Source of the DNA: Nostoc sp. CHAB 5834
Lineage (GTDB): Bacteria; Cyanobacteriota; Cyanobacteriia; Cyanobacteriales; Nostocaceae
Direction: 5' to 3'
NCBI GenBank assembly: GCA_020829485.1
Contig: JAIVFU010000036.1
Span: forward strand, 1-64,000
DNA: 64,000 nt
Both the position numbers and the translations under genes were made by a program. This document shows positions 35,912 to 44,775 of the stretch, one piece after another (position 1 is the stretch's first letter; each line of letters begins with the position of its first letter). The notes under the pieces are model-generated. The model had not been told where the DNA came from. It did no database searches and saw nothing but the letters and a program-made list of their open reading frames with translations.

Positions 35912-36712
35912 ATGCCTAACAATATCAAACAACAAATTCAAGCAGACCTGCAACAAGCTAAAGAAACTGGACAATTAAGAACTGACAGGATTCGAGAAAT
36001 TGTAAAATCCGCAGTTTCTCAAGTAGCTTCTGAGTTTAAACAAGGTTCTAGTGAAGTTCGTAGCATTGTCAAAGATGCTGTTTCTGCTGTAATTGACAAC
36101 TTCCAAGAAAAAGGTGGCGAACTTAAAGATGAAGTGACAGCTTCCATTGAAGGAGCGCTGGAAGGAATTAATAGCCAAAGACACCAAAACATTGTTAGAA
36201 CTCAGACAGATATCAAGCGCCTACAGGCTCAACTTGATGGTGAAGAAGAACAACTCCAGCAAGAGGTTGATGTAATTTTGGCAGAAATTGAGGAGACGGG
36301 TAAGGAAAAACCTGCTAGTACCAAAACCGCCATTGATTCTGCTGTCAATGCTATTAAAGATAGTGATGAAGTCGGATTGTTAAAGAAACGTTACGCGCAA
36401 CTGCAAGCACAGCTAGCCATTGTTCGAGCTAATATGGCTGCACGCTATGGCGGACGTAATATGGAAGTTCAGGATTATCTAGACGAGGCTAAACACTGGT
36501 ACGATAAAGCTCGTCCTCAAGCCGAGTCTATGGCTGTGCAGGTAGGAGAGAAGCGATCGCAGCTAGAAGATAAACTAGGTGAAGCTGGTACATCTCTAGC
36601 AAGAAAAGAACACCAAATTAAACAAACATTGAGAGAGTTACTCTTAACGGCAGCTGACTTATTCAAAGATAAGGAACCTGCGAATAAAGAGCGGGATACT
36701 ATTCATAAATAG
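35912..36712 (+). CDS. Amphipathic helical (coiled-coil) protein
   Basis: 266 residues, charged, glutamine-rich and helical throughout, with no signal or membrane segment. An N-terminal QADLQQAKETGQLRTDRIRE is followed by two similar helical modules and coiled-coil segments such as LQQEVDVILAEIEETG. The look is that of LEA- or apolipoprotein-like amphipathic helices, so membrane surface or stress protection is possible. This is not a firm assignment. I chose the ATG at 35912. Confidence 0.65.
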   Translation: MPNNIKQQIQADLQQAKETGQLRTDRIREIVKSAVSQVASEFKQGSSEVRSIVKDAVSAVIDNFQEKGGELKDEVTASIEGALEGINSQRHQNIVRTQTDIKRLQAQLDGEEEQLQQEVDVILAEIEETGKEKPASTKTAIDSAVNAIKDSDEVGLLKKRYAQLQAQLAIVRANMAARYGGRNMEVQDYLDEAKHWYDKARPQAESMAVQVGEKRSQLEDKLGEAGTSLARKEHQIKQTLRELLLTAADLFKDKEPANKERDTIHK

Positions 36713-36755
36713 ACTAGACTGCTTTTCACAAAACCCTGATACATATAGAATTTTA

Positions 36756-36784
36756 GTAGGGACACGGCATTGCCGTGTCCCTAC
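36756..36784. repeat. GTAGGGACACGGC palindrome
   Basis: The 29-bp palindrome (GTAGGGACACGGCATTGCC and its mirror) is a common type of Nostoc intergenic repeat. Just downstream are copies of the CAATACGCTTGGGTTA repeat (36809-36824), also found near 17579 and 42277. Confidence 0.7.
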
Positions 36785-36953
36785 TAACGTATTTGTATAA
36801 TTATTAAACAATACGCTTGGGTTAAGTTTTCGTAGGGTGTGTTATGCCAAAGGCTAACGCACCAATTGATAAGCTGAAAAATAAATATCTAAATTGCATA
36901 ATAGTAGGACTATCGTTATAGCGGTTATCGACAAGCGTGAGGTACAATTTTGA

Positions 36954-37330
36954 CCTCTCTCCTAAAAGGAGCTACGGTGTACACACAAGTCTTGTCGCAG
37001 TCATATCCAAAACTTACGCACAATAAACGGAAAATCGAACCACAGAGGACGCAGAGGACACGGAGAAATAAGAGTTTGAGAGGTTTTTGCGTAAGTCCTA
37101 ATATCTAAAAAATCTCGCACTGCGTTTCTATCCCGCCTCGGAATGAATTCCGAGTCTCATAGCCCAAGTCCACTTAAGTGGACTAAATTGATTGTTCACT
37201 CCACTTAAGTGGACTTCAGCTATGAGCCGCTGAACTTTAGTTCTGGGCGGGATGCGGGTAATGTGGGTAAAAGAGTTGAAACCTATGTGGACAGCACTTG
37301 TGTGTACACCGTAGCCTAAAAGGAGAGAGG
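36954..37330. mobile_element. Composite repeat island with long inverted ends
   Basis: CTACGGTGTACACACAAGT at 36972-36990 is mirrored exactly at 37296-37314. Outside these, CCTCTCTCCT arms also match, with the short central CCTAAAAGG segment flipped. Between the ends there is a smaller element with ACTTACGCA/TGCGTAAGT ends (37012-37096) and the four-hairpin element copy B. The island fills most of the 756-bp gap before the YqaE-like gene. A GGTGCGTTAC/GTAACGCACC-type repeat lies at 37405-37434. Confidence 0.55.
37132..37251 (+). other. Four-hairpin structured repeat, copy B
   Basis: It has the same plan as copy A: CCCGC, then HP1 CTCGGAAT-GA-ATTCCGAG, then stem CTCATAGC/GCTATGAG around HP2 AGTCCACT-TA-AGTGGACT and HP3 (ACTCCACT-TA-AGTGGACT, one mismatch). 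An HP4 with GAACT-TT-AGTTC and a final GCGGG follow. Several base pairs differ from copy A while pairing is kept, which points to selection on the structure. Confidence 0.72.
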
Positions 37331-37468
37331 CTTTGAATTTTCCCTCTTCCCGTTTCGGGAAGGGGGTTAGGTCTTATAACTTCTACTTCTGGTAAAAATT
37401 AAAATGGTGCGTTACAGCTTTAGCCATAACGCACCCCACTCAAAATTCCCTAGAATTCATCTTGCCTA

Positions 37469-37660
37469 TTAGTAAATATTGCCTTCTCTATTCAGTTGTT
37501 CATCATGCTTGGCAATAACCCAAATTGCATGAATACTACCGGGTAGCCAACCTAGAACTGTGAGCAAGATGTTAATAAACAGAGTTGGGCCAACTCCAAC
37601 TGTCAGGAAAACGCCTAAAGGAGGCACTAACAAACCTAGAAGAAAACGAACTAATTTCAT
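37469..37660 (-). CDS. YqaE/Pmp3 family small membrane protein
   Basis: 63 residues with two transmembrane helices around LVPPLGVFLTVG and LINILLTVLGWLPGSIHAIWVI, the standard signature of the UPF0057/Pmp3 family. Relatives are induced by salt or cold and help keep membrane potential. The polar C-terminus is short. It is monocistronic. Confidence 0.9.
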   Translation of the reverse strand: MKLVRFLLGLLVPPLGVFLTVGVGPTLFINILLTVLGWLPGSIHAIWVIAKHDEQLNREGNIY

Positions 37661-37789
37661 GATTTTGCCGTATTTTTGTGATTTTCTTTAACTACATTCT
37701 GCTGAAGATACCGAATTAGGAAATCCATCTTCGGATATTTATTTGGAGTAGATAAATAATAAAATTCGTATTTCTACTCCTTATAATAC

Positions 37790-38188
37790 TTATCTAGAAG
37801 GTAATTCACCTTGGGTTTTTACATCGCCACTGCTGGTTAACAGGTTTCTTTCAACAAAGTAGTTGTTAATAAAGGTGTTAGCAAAAGTTAAAATCACTGG
37901 CCCAAGAAGGAAACCAATAATTCCGCGAACTGCGAACCCAGGAACTAGCAATGCTGCTAACCAGAAACACAAACCGTTGACGACGAGCGAAAATGCTCCA
38001 AATGATAGAAAGTTAAGTGGTAGAGAAAGAGCAGACAAAACTGGTTTAACTGAACCGTTAATTAGACCAATTACTAAAGCAGCAATCATAGCTGCGGGAA
38101 AGTTAGCAATATTAACGCCTGGAACAACTAAATCAACAATCAACAGGCTCAAAGCTGTAGCTAGGGCGGTTAATAATGGTGTTAACAT
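37790..38188 (-). CDS. Phage holin family (DUF360-type) membrane protein
   Basis: 132 residues with four hydrophobic helices (about 4-24, 29-50, 58-84 and 88-115) joined by short loops, including IGLINGSVKPVLSALSLPLN and LNFLSFGAFSLVVNGLCFWL. This is the pattern of the widespread phage_holin_4_2 family, which despite the name is a normal bacterial membrane protein of unknown role. No phage genes are nearby, so I do not infer a prophage. Gene size is typical. Confidence 0.82.
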   Translation of the reverse strand: MLTPLLTALATALSLLIVDLVVPGVNIANFPAAMIAALVIGLINGSVKPVLSALSLPLNFLSFGAFSLVVNGLCFWLAALLVPGFAVRGIIGFLLGPVILTFANTFINNYFVERNLLTSSGDVKTQGELPSR

Positions 38189-38356
38189 TTTTCTTACCTA
38201 ATCACTAAAGATTTTTTGTAACTTCTTATCTCATCTTCAACTATGTGCAGGGTTTTAACCTCTCTTGCAAGATAGAATTTCCTTCTACCGTTAGGCCGAT
38301 CATAAAAATATAGCGGTTCCAATACTGCGTAGGTTTTACTTCAAAAAGCACTCCGA

Positions 38357-38430
38357 GTAGGTTGGGTTGAGGAACGAAACCCAACATTTTCACGGTTATG
38401 TCGGGTTTTACTACCTTCAACCCAACCTAC
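38357..38430. repeat. GTAGGTTGGGTTGA inverted repeat
   Basis: Arms GTAGGTTGGGTTGA and TCAACCCAACCTAC enclose 46 bp. A related copy with a diverged right half lies at about 42313-42360, fused to another repeat. This is a common intergenic repeat type in Nostoc-like genomes. Confidence 0.75.
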
Positions 38431-38449
38431 AAATTTTCTTAACCGATTA

Positions 38450-38800
38450 TTATGGCGATCGCTTAGATTTTCCCGACTCAGGCTGATAGTAAAGGGCTGA
38501 TTTATACAAGATTTGTTCTTGATGGGTTTCTAAAGTGCAATCAGATAAGGGGTAAGTTACACAAGTAACAACATAACCAGCCTGTATTTCACTTGGGCGT
38601 AGAAATTTTTGCTCGCTTTGATCGACTTCACCACTAATAAGTTTAGCAATACACGCAGAACATTCGCCTTGTTTACACCCAGATGGTAGGCGGATACCAG
38701 CTTCTTCCGCCATATCCAGAATATATTGATCGTCTGGTACTGGAATAGTCCGATCTAATCCAAGTGGAGGATTGATGAATTGAACTTGATAAACTGCCAT
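38450..38800 (-). CDS. Plant-type 2Fe-2S ferredoxin
   Basis: 116 residues. The cluster-binding loop is SGCKQGECSACIAK, giving three cysteines as C-x4-C-x2-C. The fourth is in GYVVTCVTYP about 35 residues on. The N-terminal sheet (YQVQFINPPLGLDRTIPVPD) and helix are as in photosynthetic [2Fe-2S] ferredoxins. The C-terminal extension is longer than in PetF (about 20 residues, basic), so this is a side-branch ferredoxin, perhaps serving a specific enzyme. It follows tex by 13 bp, so it may share that transcript. Confidence 0.87.
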   Translation of the reverse strand: MAVYQVQFINPPLGLDRTIPVPDDQYILDMAEEAGIRLPSGCKQGECSACIAKLISGEVDQSEQKFLRPSEIQAGYVVTCVTYPLSDCTLETHQEQILYKSALYYQPESGKSKRSP

Positions 38801-38813
38801 CTGCTGTTTGTAA

Positions 38814-40973
38814 TTATTGTTTAACTGCTTTCATCGACAAACTAATCCGCTTGAGTTTCTCGTTGATTTCTAGCACCTGCACTTTGACTACTTGTCCGAC
38901 TTTGACAACTTTGTTGGGATCGTCTACAAATCTATCAGCTAGTTGGGATATATGCACCAAGCCATCTTGATGTACGCCGATATCGACAAACGCGCCGAAG
39001 TTGGCAACATTTGTAATCATTCCCTCTAGTTCCATTCCTACCTTTAAGTCCCTGATTTCCTTAATTCCTTCTCTGAAGGTGGCATACTTAAACTCAGCGC
39101 GAGGATCTCTCCCTGGTTTTTCTAGTTCGCTGAGGATGTCGCGCAATGTGGGTTCGCCGACGCTATCGGTAACATATTTTTTCAGGTTGGTCTTTTTGAG
39201 TTTTTCGGCAATTTGTGTTACCTGATTTAATGCGACACTTAGATCAGATGCGATCGCTTCTACTACAGAATAACTTTCTGGATGCACTGCTGTATTATCC
39301 AATGGGTTGTCACCGCCGCGAATCCGCAGAAAACCTGCTGCTTGTTCAAAGGCTTTTGGCCCTAATTTTGGAACTTTCAAAAGTTGTCGGCGATTTTTAA
39401 AGGCTCCATTCTGGTTACGATAGGCGACAATGTTATTAGCAACTGTTGCCGTAATCCCAGAGACGGAAGTCAGAAGTTCTTTGGAAGCCATGTTCAAGTC
39501 TACGCCGACGTAGTTAACGCAGCTTTCTACAGTTTCATCCAATTTCTTTTTCAACAACTTCTGATCGACATCATGCTGATATTGTCCCACACCAATAGAT
39601 TTGGGATCGATTTTCACCAGTTCCGCCAGAGGATCTTGCAAACGGCGGCCGATGCTAATTGCACCGCGCACGGTAATATCTAAATCGGGAAACTCTTCTA
39701 ACGCTACAGTACTAGCAGAATATATAGATGCACCAGACTCATTCACCATCACCTTAACTGGTTTGCGTTCTATGGTTTCCAATACTTGCGTGACAAACTC
39801 CTCTGTCTCGCGGGACGCTGTACCGTTACCAATGGCGATTAACTCAATCTTGTACTTTTCAATCAGATTTTTGACAGTTTGTGCAGCTTTAGCGCGTTGT
39901 TCAGTCGCTTGGTGGGGAAATACTGCTTGGTATTCCAAAAATTTCCCGGTTTGGTCGAGGACAGCAACTTTACACCCAGTTCTAAATCCAGGGTCTATCG
40001 CCAAGGTTGGTTTCATTCCTGCTGGTGCAGACAGCAGCAACTCTCGCAGATTAGTTTCAAATGTCTTGATTGATTCCATGTCTGCATAGACTTTAATCTC
40101 AGAAATTACCTCTCCCATTAGAGAGACTTTCATCAAACGATTGAATGCATCCTTCAACATCACTTGATAAAAATCCCGAATTGTCCGAACTTTGGTTTTA
40201 ATTTCTTTAGACTCAAGATAGTAAAGTACCGTATCTTCATCAAAAGCAATTTCAAAGCTTAATACTTTCTCAGTTTCACCCCGACACAACGCCAGCATAT
40301 TGTGGGGTGCAATATTTTTTACCTTAATTTGATAGTTACGGTACATCTCAAATTTAGTTGTACCTTCGGGATAATCATCTTTGATGCGGGAGACAAATAC
40401 CCCTTCTTCGAGAAGATAATCGCGGATATATGCGCGTAATTCCGCTTTTTCAGCCACTTCTTCCGCTAAAATATCAGCAGCGCCTTTGAGTGCTTCTTCT
40501 GCTGTTTTTACTCCCTTGGCTTCAGAAATATACTTAGCGGCTTCTTCTTCTAGTGAAGCCGTTGCAGCATCTTTTACATTTAGCGACTTGATGAATTCCG
40601 CTAATGGTTCGAGTCCTTTTTCTCTGGCGATAGTGGCGCGGGTGCGTCGTTTTGGACGATAGGGTAAGTATAAATCCTCAAGTTCGGTTTTTTGTAAGCA
40701 GGATGAGATTTTGGCTTTGAGTTCATCTGTGAGTTTACCAAGTTGTGCGATCGCACTTAAAATCACAGATTTTCGTTCTTCCAGTTCTGTTAAATAAGTA
40801 TATCGATCAGCCAGTTCACGTAGTTGCACCTCATTCATCTCATCGGTGCGCTCTTTGCGATAACGTGCAATAAAGGGAATCGTTGCACCCTCCGCCAAAA
40901 GGGAGAGCGCGTTTTGCACCTGATGAGGTTTGAGGTTTATTTCACTTGCCAGTAATTGAGGAATGTTCAGCAT
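38814..40973 (-). CDS. tex: RNA-binding transcription accessory protein Tex
   Basis: 719 residues. The Tex N-terminal helical domain is followed by the YqgF-like domain (TLAIDPGFRTGCKVAVLDQTG), helix-hairpin-helix DNA-binding motifs (VSGITATVANNIVAYRNQNG), and a C-terminal S1 RNA-binding domain (GMITNVANFGAFVDIGVHQD). Tex binds nucleic acid and RNA polymerase and influences transcription. The protein is of normal length with all domains. The ferredoxin gene follows closely in the same direction. Confidence 0.94.
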   Translation of the reverse strand: MLNIPQLLASEINLKPHQVQNALSLLAEGATIPFIARYRKERTDEMNEVQLRELADRYTYLTELEERKSVILSAIAQLGKLTDELKAKISSCLQKTELEDLYLPYRPKRRTRATIAREKGLEPLAEFIKSLNVKDAATASLEEEAAKYISEAKGVKTAEEALKGAADILAEEVAEKAELRAYIRDYLLEEGVFVSRIKDDYPEGTTKFEMYRNYQIKVKNIAPHNMLALCRGETEKVLSFEIAFDEDTVLYYLESKEIKTKVRTIRDFYQVMLKDAFNRLMKVSLMGEVISEIKVYADMESIKTFETNLRELLLSAPAGMKPTLAIDPGFRTGCKVAVLDQTGKFLEYQAVFPHQATEQRAKAAQTVKNLIEKYKIELIAIGNGTASRETEEFVTQVLETIERKPVKVMVNESGASIYSASTVALEEFPDLDITVRGAISIGRRLQDPLAELVKIDPKSIGVGQYQHDVDQKLLKKKLDETVESCVNYVGVDLNMASKELLTSVSGITATVANNIVAYRNQNGAFKNRRQLLKVPKLGPKAFEQAAGFLRIRGGDNPLDNTAVHPESYSVVEAIASDLSVALNQVTQIAEKLKKTNLKKYVTDSVGEPTLRDILSELEKPGRDPRAEFKYATFREGIKEIRDLKVGMELEGMITNVANFGAFVDIGVHQDGLVHISQLADRFVDDPNKVVKVGQVVKVQVLEINEKLKRISLSMKAVKQ

Positions 40974-41450
40974 TGAGTGTCTAAAAGGAAAAAATGAAAA
41001 TGCTACTTCTAAAGGTAATATGCTAGATCCTTATCCTGGCGCAAGGCCAAAGTTTTAAGCTAATTTACCAGATGATTGTTCACAAGAGTGCAATTGGCTA
41101 AATAGACAAAACCCATCTACGCAAGTTTTAACGTGTCGCGGAAGTCCCCACCTTCAATGTACTCATAAGATGGGGATAGGGAGCGGGGGGTGAGGATTGC
41201 ATCTGGAATTAATTTTTTGCTTATGCAATAAACAAATTCTGGATGTATGACGAATCCCCAAAATTTTCTGGTAAACTAAAAATTGTCTTGACCATCAATG
41301 CCATAAGCGAAAACCAAGTTAATAGGTATATGTTGCATCGCCCTTGGCGTCTCCCCTTGGGAGAAGAAAAAAATTTGGGTCTTGGGAACCAGGACTCCTG
41401 CCCTTGGAGGGAATGTAAGACCAAAAAAACTACGAAGTAATTGATGGCTA

Positions 41451-41500
41451 TTCCCGATGAATTGGGAAGCCCCGTCCGTCTTACGGCGGGGTAGTTCACA
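41451..41500 (+). mobile_element. Possible IS200/IS605-type right-end hairpin
   Basis: The hairpin CCCCGTCCGT/ACGGCGGGG (41470-41491) is preceded by TTGGGAAG and followed by TAGTTCACA, a layout like the 3' ends of tnpB-type elements. The short frame in front (GLGNQDSCPWRECKT) may be debris. No transposase is present. The rest of the 900-bp gap (40974-41879) shows no gene I can support. Confidence 0.3.
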
Positions 41501-41879
41501 GCCTTCAAATCTGCGTGGGTAAACAAGAGTTTGTATAGCATACGCATCTATACTGAGTTGGGATAGTGTTACCGGAAGAGATTTTGCACTCCTCACCAAG
41601 CTAGGACTAGCGTCTGGTAAGCTACTGTTAAAGCCAGCTTGGCTTATCATGGACAACAGAAGAAGGAGTTATTAGCCAAGCTTTTGAGCGCTGCTTCTGT
41701 CTCAAGAATTATTCCAATTTGTGTAAGATACAACGTTGCGTAATCTTGATTTTCTATAATATTTATTTCAATGGGCTGTTGTGGCTAAAACCTCATTGGA
41801 TGTAAAATTAACCACAATTCCAAAAAACAATTTCAGTTTGTTTTATAGCACAATAACTTATAGTTCAGAAGTTAGTAAA

Positions 41880-42164
41880 ATGGCTTTGTTCTTTTTGATA
41901 CCACTATGTACGGCTTTGGCCACTGGCTACTTCTTTAAAAAGAGTAGTGATGAACTTGCATATATTGCAGGTGTATTTGCAGCTATTAGCTTAATTTTCA
42001 GTTTAGTATTAGCACCCTGGCAGATTCAGTTTGGATTGTTAATTATTGTCTTAATTATTACCAATAGACTTTTGCAGGAAAATGAGTTCAAACAAACTCT
42101 AAGCAAAGGAGAACAATTTAGAGAAACTAAAGTCGGTGCGAATAAATCGAACTATGTGAAGTAA
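41880..42164 (+). CDS. Small hypothetical membrane protein
   Basis: 94 residues with three hydrophobic segments: ALFFLIPLCTALATGYFF, IAGVFAAISLIFSLVLA and IQFGLLIIVLIITNRLL. A polar charged tail follows. I chose the ATG at 41880, although a GTG 33 codons upstream keeps the frame open. No known family. It is isolated in a repeat-rich stretch; a 105-bp repeat begins at its stop codon. Confidence 0.55.
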   Translation: MALFFLIPLCTALATGYFFKKSSDELAYIAGVFAAISLIFSLVLAPWQIQFGLLIIVLIITNRLLQENEFKQTLSKGEQFRETKVGANKSNYVK

Positions 42165-42266
42165 TGTAAAATTATTGTAATCAAGTTTGTAGTGAGGACT
42201 AAAGTCCTTCTTTTAGGACTAAAGTCCTTACTACAAACATGCAAATTATTTACGTCGTTTTACTTA
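42162..42266. repeat. 105-bp repeat, inverted copy at 52945-53050
   Basis: TAATGTAAAATTATTGTAAT through the hairpin GGACTAAAGTCC/GGACTAAAGTCC to ATTTACG is repeated in reverse orientation near 52.95-53.05 kb with about 10-15 mismatches. The core GACTAAAGTCCTTACTAC also appears in the element next to the GNAT fragment (17.8 kb). No gene is encoded. Confidence 0.75.
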
Positions 42267-42312
42267 GGTTTTGTCTCAATACGCTTGGGTTAGCGCCAAA
42301 AATCTTGAAATG

Positions 42313-42465
42313 TGTAGGTTGGGTTGAGGAACAAAACCCAACATTTCGGGACTTTGTTGGGTTGCGCGTATGAAAACGATTATGCGTTACGGTGAAAATC
42401 CTTGTAGAGACGTAAAATTTTACGTCTCTACATCCAAATTCATACCTTCATTCAGCAACGCCATT
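42313..42465. repeat. Two fused interspersed repeats
   Basis: GTAGGTTGGGTTGAGGAACA and the following about 40 bp belong to the same family as the repeat at 38357. It runs directly into a second copy of the element at 140-248, including the palindrome around GTAGAGACGTAAAATTTTAC. The right part of the first repeat has been replaced, so one element inserted in the other. Confidence 0.6.
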
Positions 42466-43326
42466 TTTATAAATAAAAAACTATTCAGACTATCGGTTAG
42501 CATCTATGAACCTTGAGAGGTTAAGTATAGTTTTATACTGAAGATAACCTATTTACATTATTGTTCAAGTTTAAATTCTGCTTTATCAAATTCTTAACTT
42601 TGCACTTTTATTAGCCAGAAAGTGGTATATAAACGTACAAATTCTTAAAAATAAAGATTCATCAAGAGGAAAGTGTAGATTTTATAAAGTTTTTGTTTAG
42701 GTATATTTTCCTAAAATGAATTTTTGATGAAGTGTGGCGATAAATTTGCAACATTGTTTTCTCATGGTATTCTAGTAAGTGATTATATGTAAAAATTAAT
42801 TTTGAGATAAAGCTCTAGTTAAAATTACATATAGTTAATAACAATCAAACAACAGTAATACTTAAGATAATGTAAAAACATCTCAAATCCACTTAAATCA
42901 ACGTAAGTAAGCTGCAAGTTGCTCACCAAACGCTAGTTTACATTAGCCCCTAGCCCCGTCAAAAAATCCATTTTGACATTCAATAAAATTCTCCAGAAAT
43001 CTGTAAAGCAAATCACTGTAGAGTTATCTATCAATGCTTTTGCCTCTCAGGCAGATTTCTTTTATCCATTGTGTTCTGATGTCCAAAAAGAACACCTATG
43101 CACACTAAATTTGAGTACGAATTTTTTAAATCGGCTTAGTCTTCAGCCGAAATTGCAGATATGTCTGTGAGCCTGGATAAATTCTACGGTATGTCATAAA
43201 ACTAATAAGCACTTCCTGGAGAAACTTAAAAACATTTATCAATCCAGCTTAGTTTTGATGCACAAGTTAGTTGCTTGAGAAGTTGAGTAGTGTCTTCAAC
43301 AAGGTTTCTATAGCAGGATACAACTG
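42466..43326. other. AT-rich gap, no supported gene
   Basis: About 860 bp with low GC. A 65-codon open frame (42973-43170) lacks a ribosome site and resembles no family. I see neither an RNA gene nor a clear promoter. It may contain regulatory DNA for the downstream operon. Confidence 0.4.
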
Positions 43327-43728
43327 ATGAAAGTTAATGAATGGATTAATCAAAAATTCCGGAAATCCATTATTATTCGCTTAACTCCATCTGTTGAACA
43401 TGCGGGCCGAATCCGAGTTCAGCATAAGCGATGTCTCACTGCTAAACTTTGTCCACAAATTTGTGGTAGAGGACTCAATGTTCTTTATATCTGCATCCAC
43501 TATGACATGGATATTGCGATCGCACTAAAACTAGTCTGGAAACATAACTGGGTGATACAGAAGATATCTGCAATTCGCAATTGGGCAAAGCCTAAATTGA
43601 TTGTGCCAATTGCCAAGCAAGGAAACTGTTATGTCTGGGAGTGTAACCCAGCAAGCAAGTTGAGCATAATCTACTCCGATAATATCGGGTCTTGCCATGA
43701 TACAGCAACCGTTCAACAACCTGCATAG
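43327..43728 (+). CDS. Doubtful open reading frame
   Basis: 133 codons from an ATG. The composition is unusual: rich in Cys, Trp, His and Ile, with no obvious fold. No Shine-Dalgarno stands before the start. I include it only because the length exceeds chance expectation. It may be spurious. Confidence 0.25.
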   Translation: MKVNEWINQKFRKSIIIRLTPSVEHAGRIRVQHKRCLTAKLCPQICGRGLNVLYICIHYDMDIAIALKLVWKHNWVIQKISAIRNWAKPKLIVPIAKQGNCYVWECNPASKLSIIYSDNIGSCHDTATVQQPA

Positions 43729-43862
43729 TATTTAGTTGCTAACTCTTGGACATGAGCTTCGATGATCATTTTCATATCAGCCACTTCAACATACCCTTCC
43801 CAATAAGTCGAATTGCACAAAAGGTATGACCAAAATCCGAAACGTTCAAAACGATGAGCTGT
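43713..43862 (-). pseudogene. C-terminal gene remnant
   Basis: The frame reads HRFERFGFWSYLLCNSTYWE, then GYVEVADMKMIIEAHVQELA and a short end, and it stops at 43713. A stop codon lies immediately upstream and no start codon is present. The protein-like composition suggests debris of a once longer gene. I do not recognise the family. Confidence 0.35.
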
Positions 43863-43908
43863 TTACAGTCCGGTTCATACCTACTATCTCGATTGAGGCA
43901 AATGTACT

Positions 43909-44292
43909 ATGAAATCTATCTCGCAAACTTCAAACGTTAAAATAATTCCTTATATTATCCTCTTTGTCAGTATTTTGTTTAGTATTTCTGGGCAATTGCT
44001 GATGAAGCATACCATGAGTAATACAAATGAGGGACTATTTAATTGGGTATTTATTCAAAACTTAGTATTAGCTATTAGTGTTTATTGCTTGGGAGTTTTA
44101 AATTGGATATTGGCTTTGCGCTCTGTAAAATTGAGTATTGCTTATCCACTGACTAGTTTAAATTATGTCGGGATACTTTTCGGCTCATACTACTTTTTTG
44201 CTGAAGAAATTACACTAACTCGAATAGCAGGAGTAATCACTATTTTTTTTGGTGTTCTGTTAGTAGTTATTCCATTAAGAAAATCTACATAA
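43909..44292 (+). CDS. SMR/EamA-type small membrane protein 1
   Basis: 127 residues with four transmembrane helices: residues about 12-30, 45-68, 74-95 and 101-122. The motif MKHTM after the first helix and SVKLSIAYPLTSLNYVGILF are as in small multidrug resistance and ArnE/ArnF-type proteins. It is the first of two such proteins in tandem; the pair probably forms a heterodimer. The gene starts a four-gene operon that ends in a GT2 glycosyltransferase, suggesting a role in flipping a lipid-linked sugar. Confidence 0.75.
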   Translation: MKSISQTSNVKIIPYIILFVSILFSISGQLLMKHTMSNTNEGLFNWVFIQNLVLAISVYCLGVLNWILALRSVKLSIAYPLTSLNYVGILFGSYYFFAEEITLTRIAGVITIFFGVLLVVIPLRKST

Positions 44293-44326
44293 ACTTATAG
44301 TAAATCTTATCAGGAAGCATTCACAA

Positions 44327-44683
44327 ATGAACATCATTACTTGGCTAGTTTTAATGCTTGTGGTTTTATTCGGAACAACAGCTAACCTATCACTAAAGTA
44401 TGGACTTTACATTTCTAGCCCTACTAAGGGAGCAAGCGCATCTATCAAAAATCTGTTATTATCTCGTTATTTTTGGATTTGGTTTGTTTGCTATACATTT
44501 ATGACTATATTGTGGCTTTATGTATTGCGGACAATTCCTCTGAGTCAAGCATTTCCAGTTCTAGGATTAATGTATGCACTTATCCCGATTGCTTCTCACT
44601 ATCTTCTAAAAGAGCAGGTTATATTTAGCCAGTGGGTAGGAATTTCTATCATCATAACTGGTGTCATTCTTGTTGTAAACTAA
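44327..44683 (+). CDS. SMR/EamA-type small membrane protein 2
   Basis: 118 residues, also four helices, with TANLSLKYGLYISSP and TIPLSQAFPVLGLMYALIPI as in ArnF-like partners. It lies 34 bp after the first such gene. Paired small proteins of this class act as one transporter. Its context with a glycosyltransferase and an FAD enzyme supports transport of a polyprenyl-linked sugar rather than drug efflux, but substrate specificity is inferred from neighbours only. Confidence 0.72.
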   Translation: MNIITWLVLMLVVLFGTTANLSLKYGLYISSPTKGASASIKNLLLSRYFWIWFVCYTFMTILWLYVLRTIPLSQAFPVLGLMYALIPIASHYLLKEQVIFSQWVGISIIITGVILVVN

Positions 44684-44775
44684 TAGCTAAATGGGCAGAT
44701 AGCAGGGCTATTAGAACTAAAATTTCCTGAAAATAGAATTTCCAAGACATCCCTACAAAAATCTGAATTAAATTT

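Noticed and set aside
37790..38188. Prophage holin
   Set aside because: The family name is historical; no other phage gene lies nearby.
42973..43170. 65-codon plus-strand frame
   Set aside because: No ribosome site, no recognisable protein, AT-rich surroundings.
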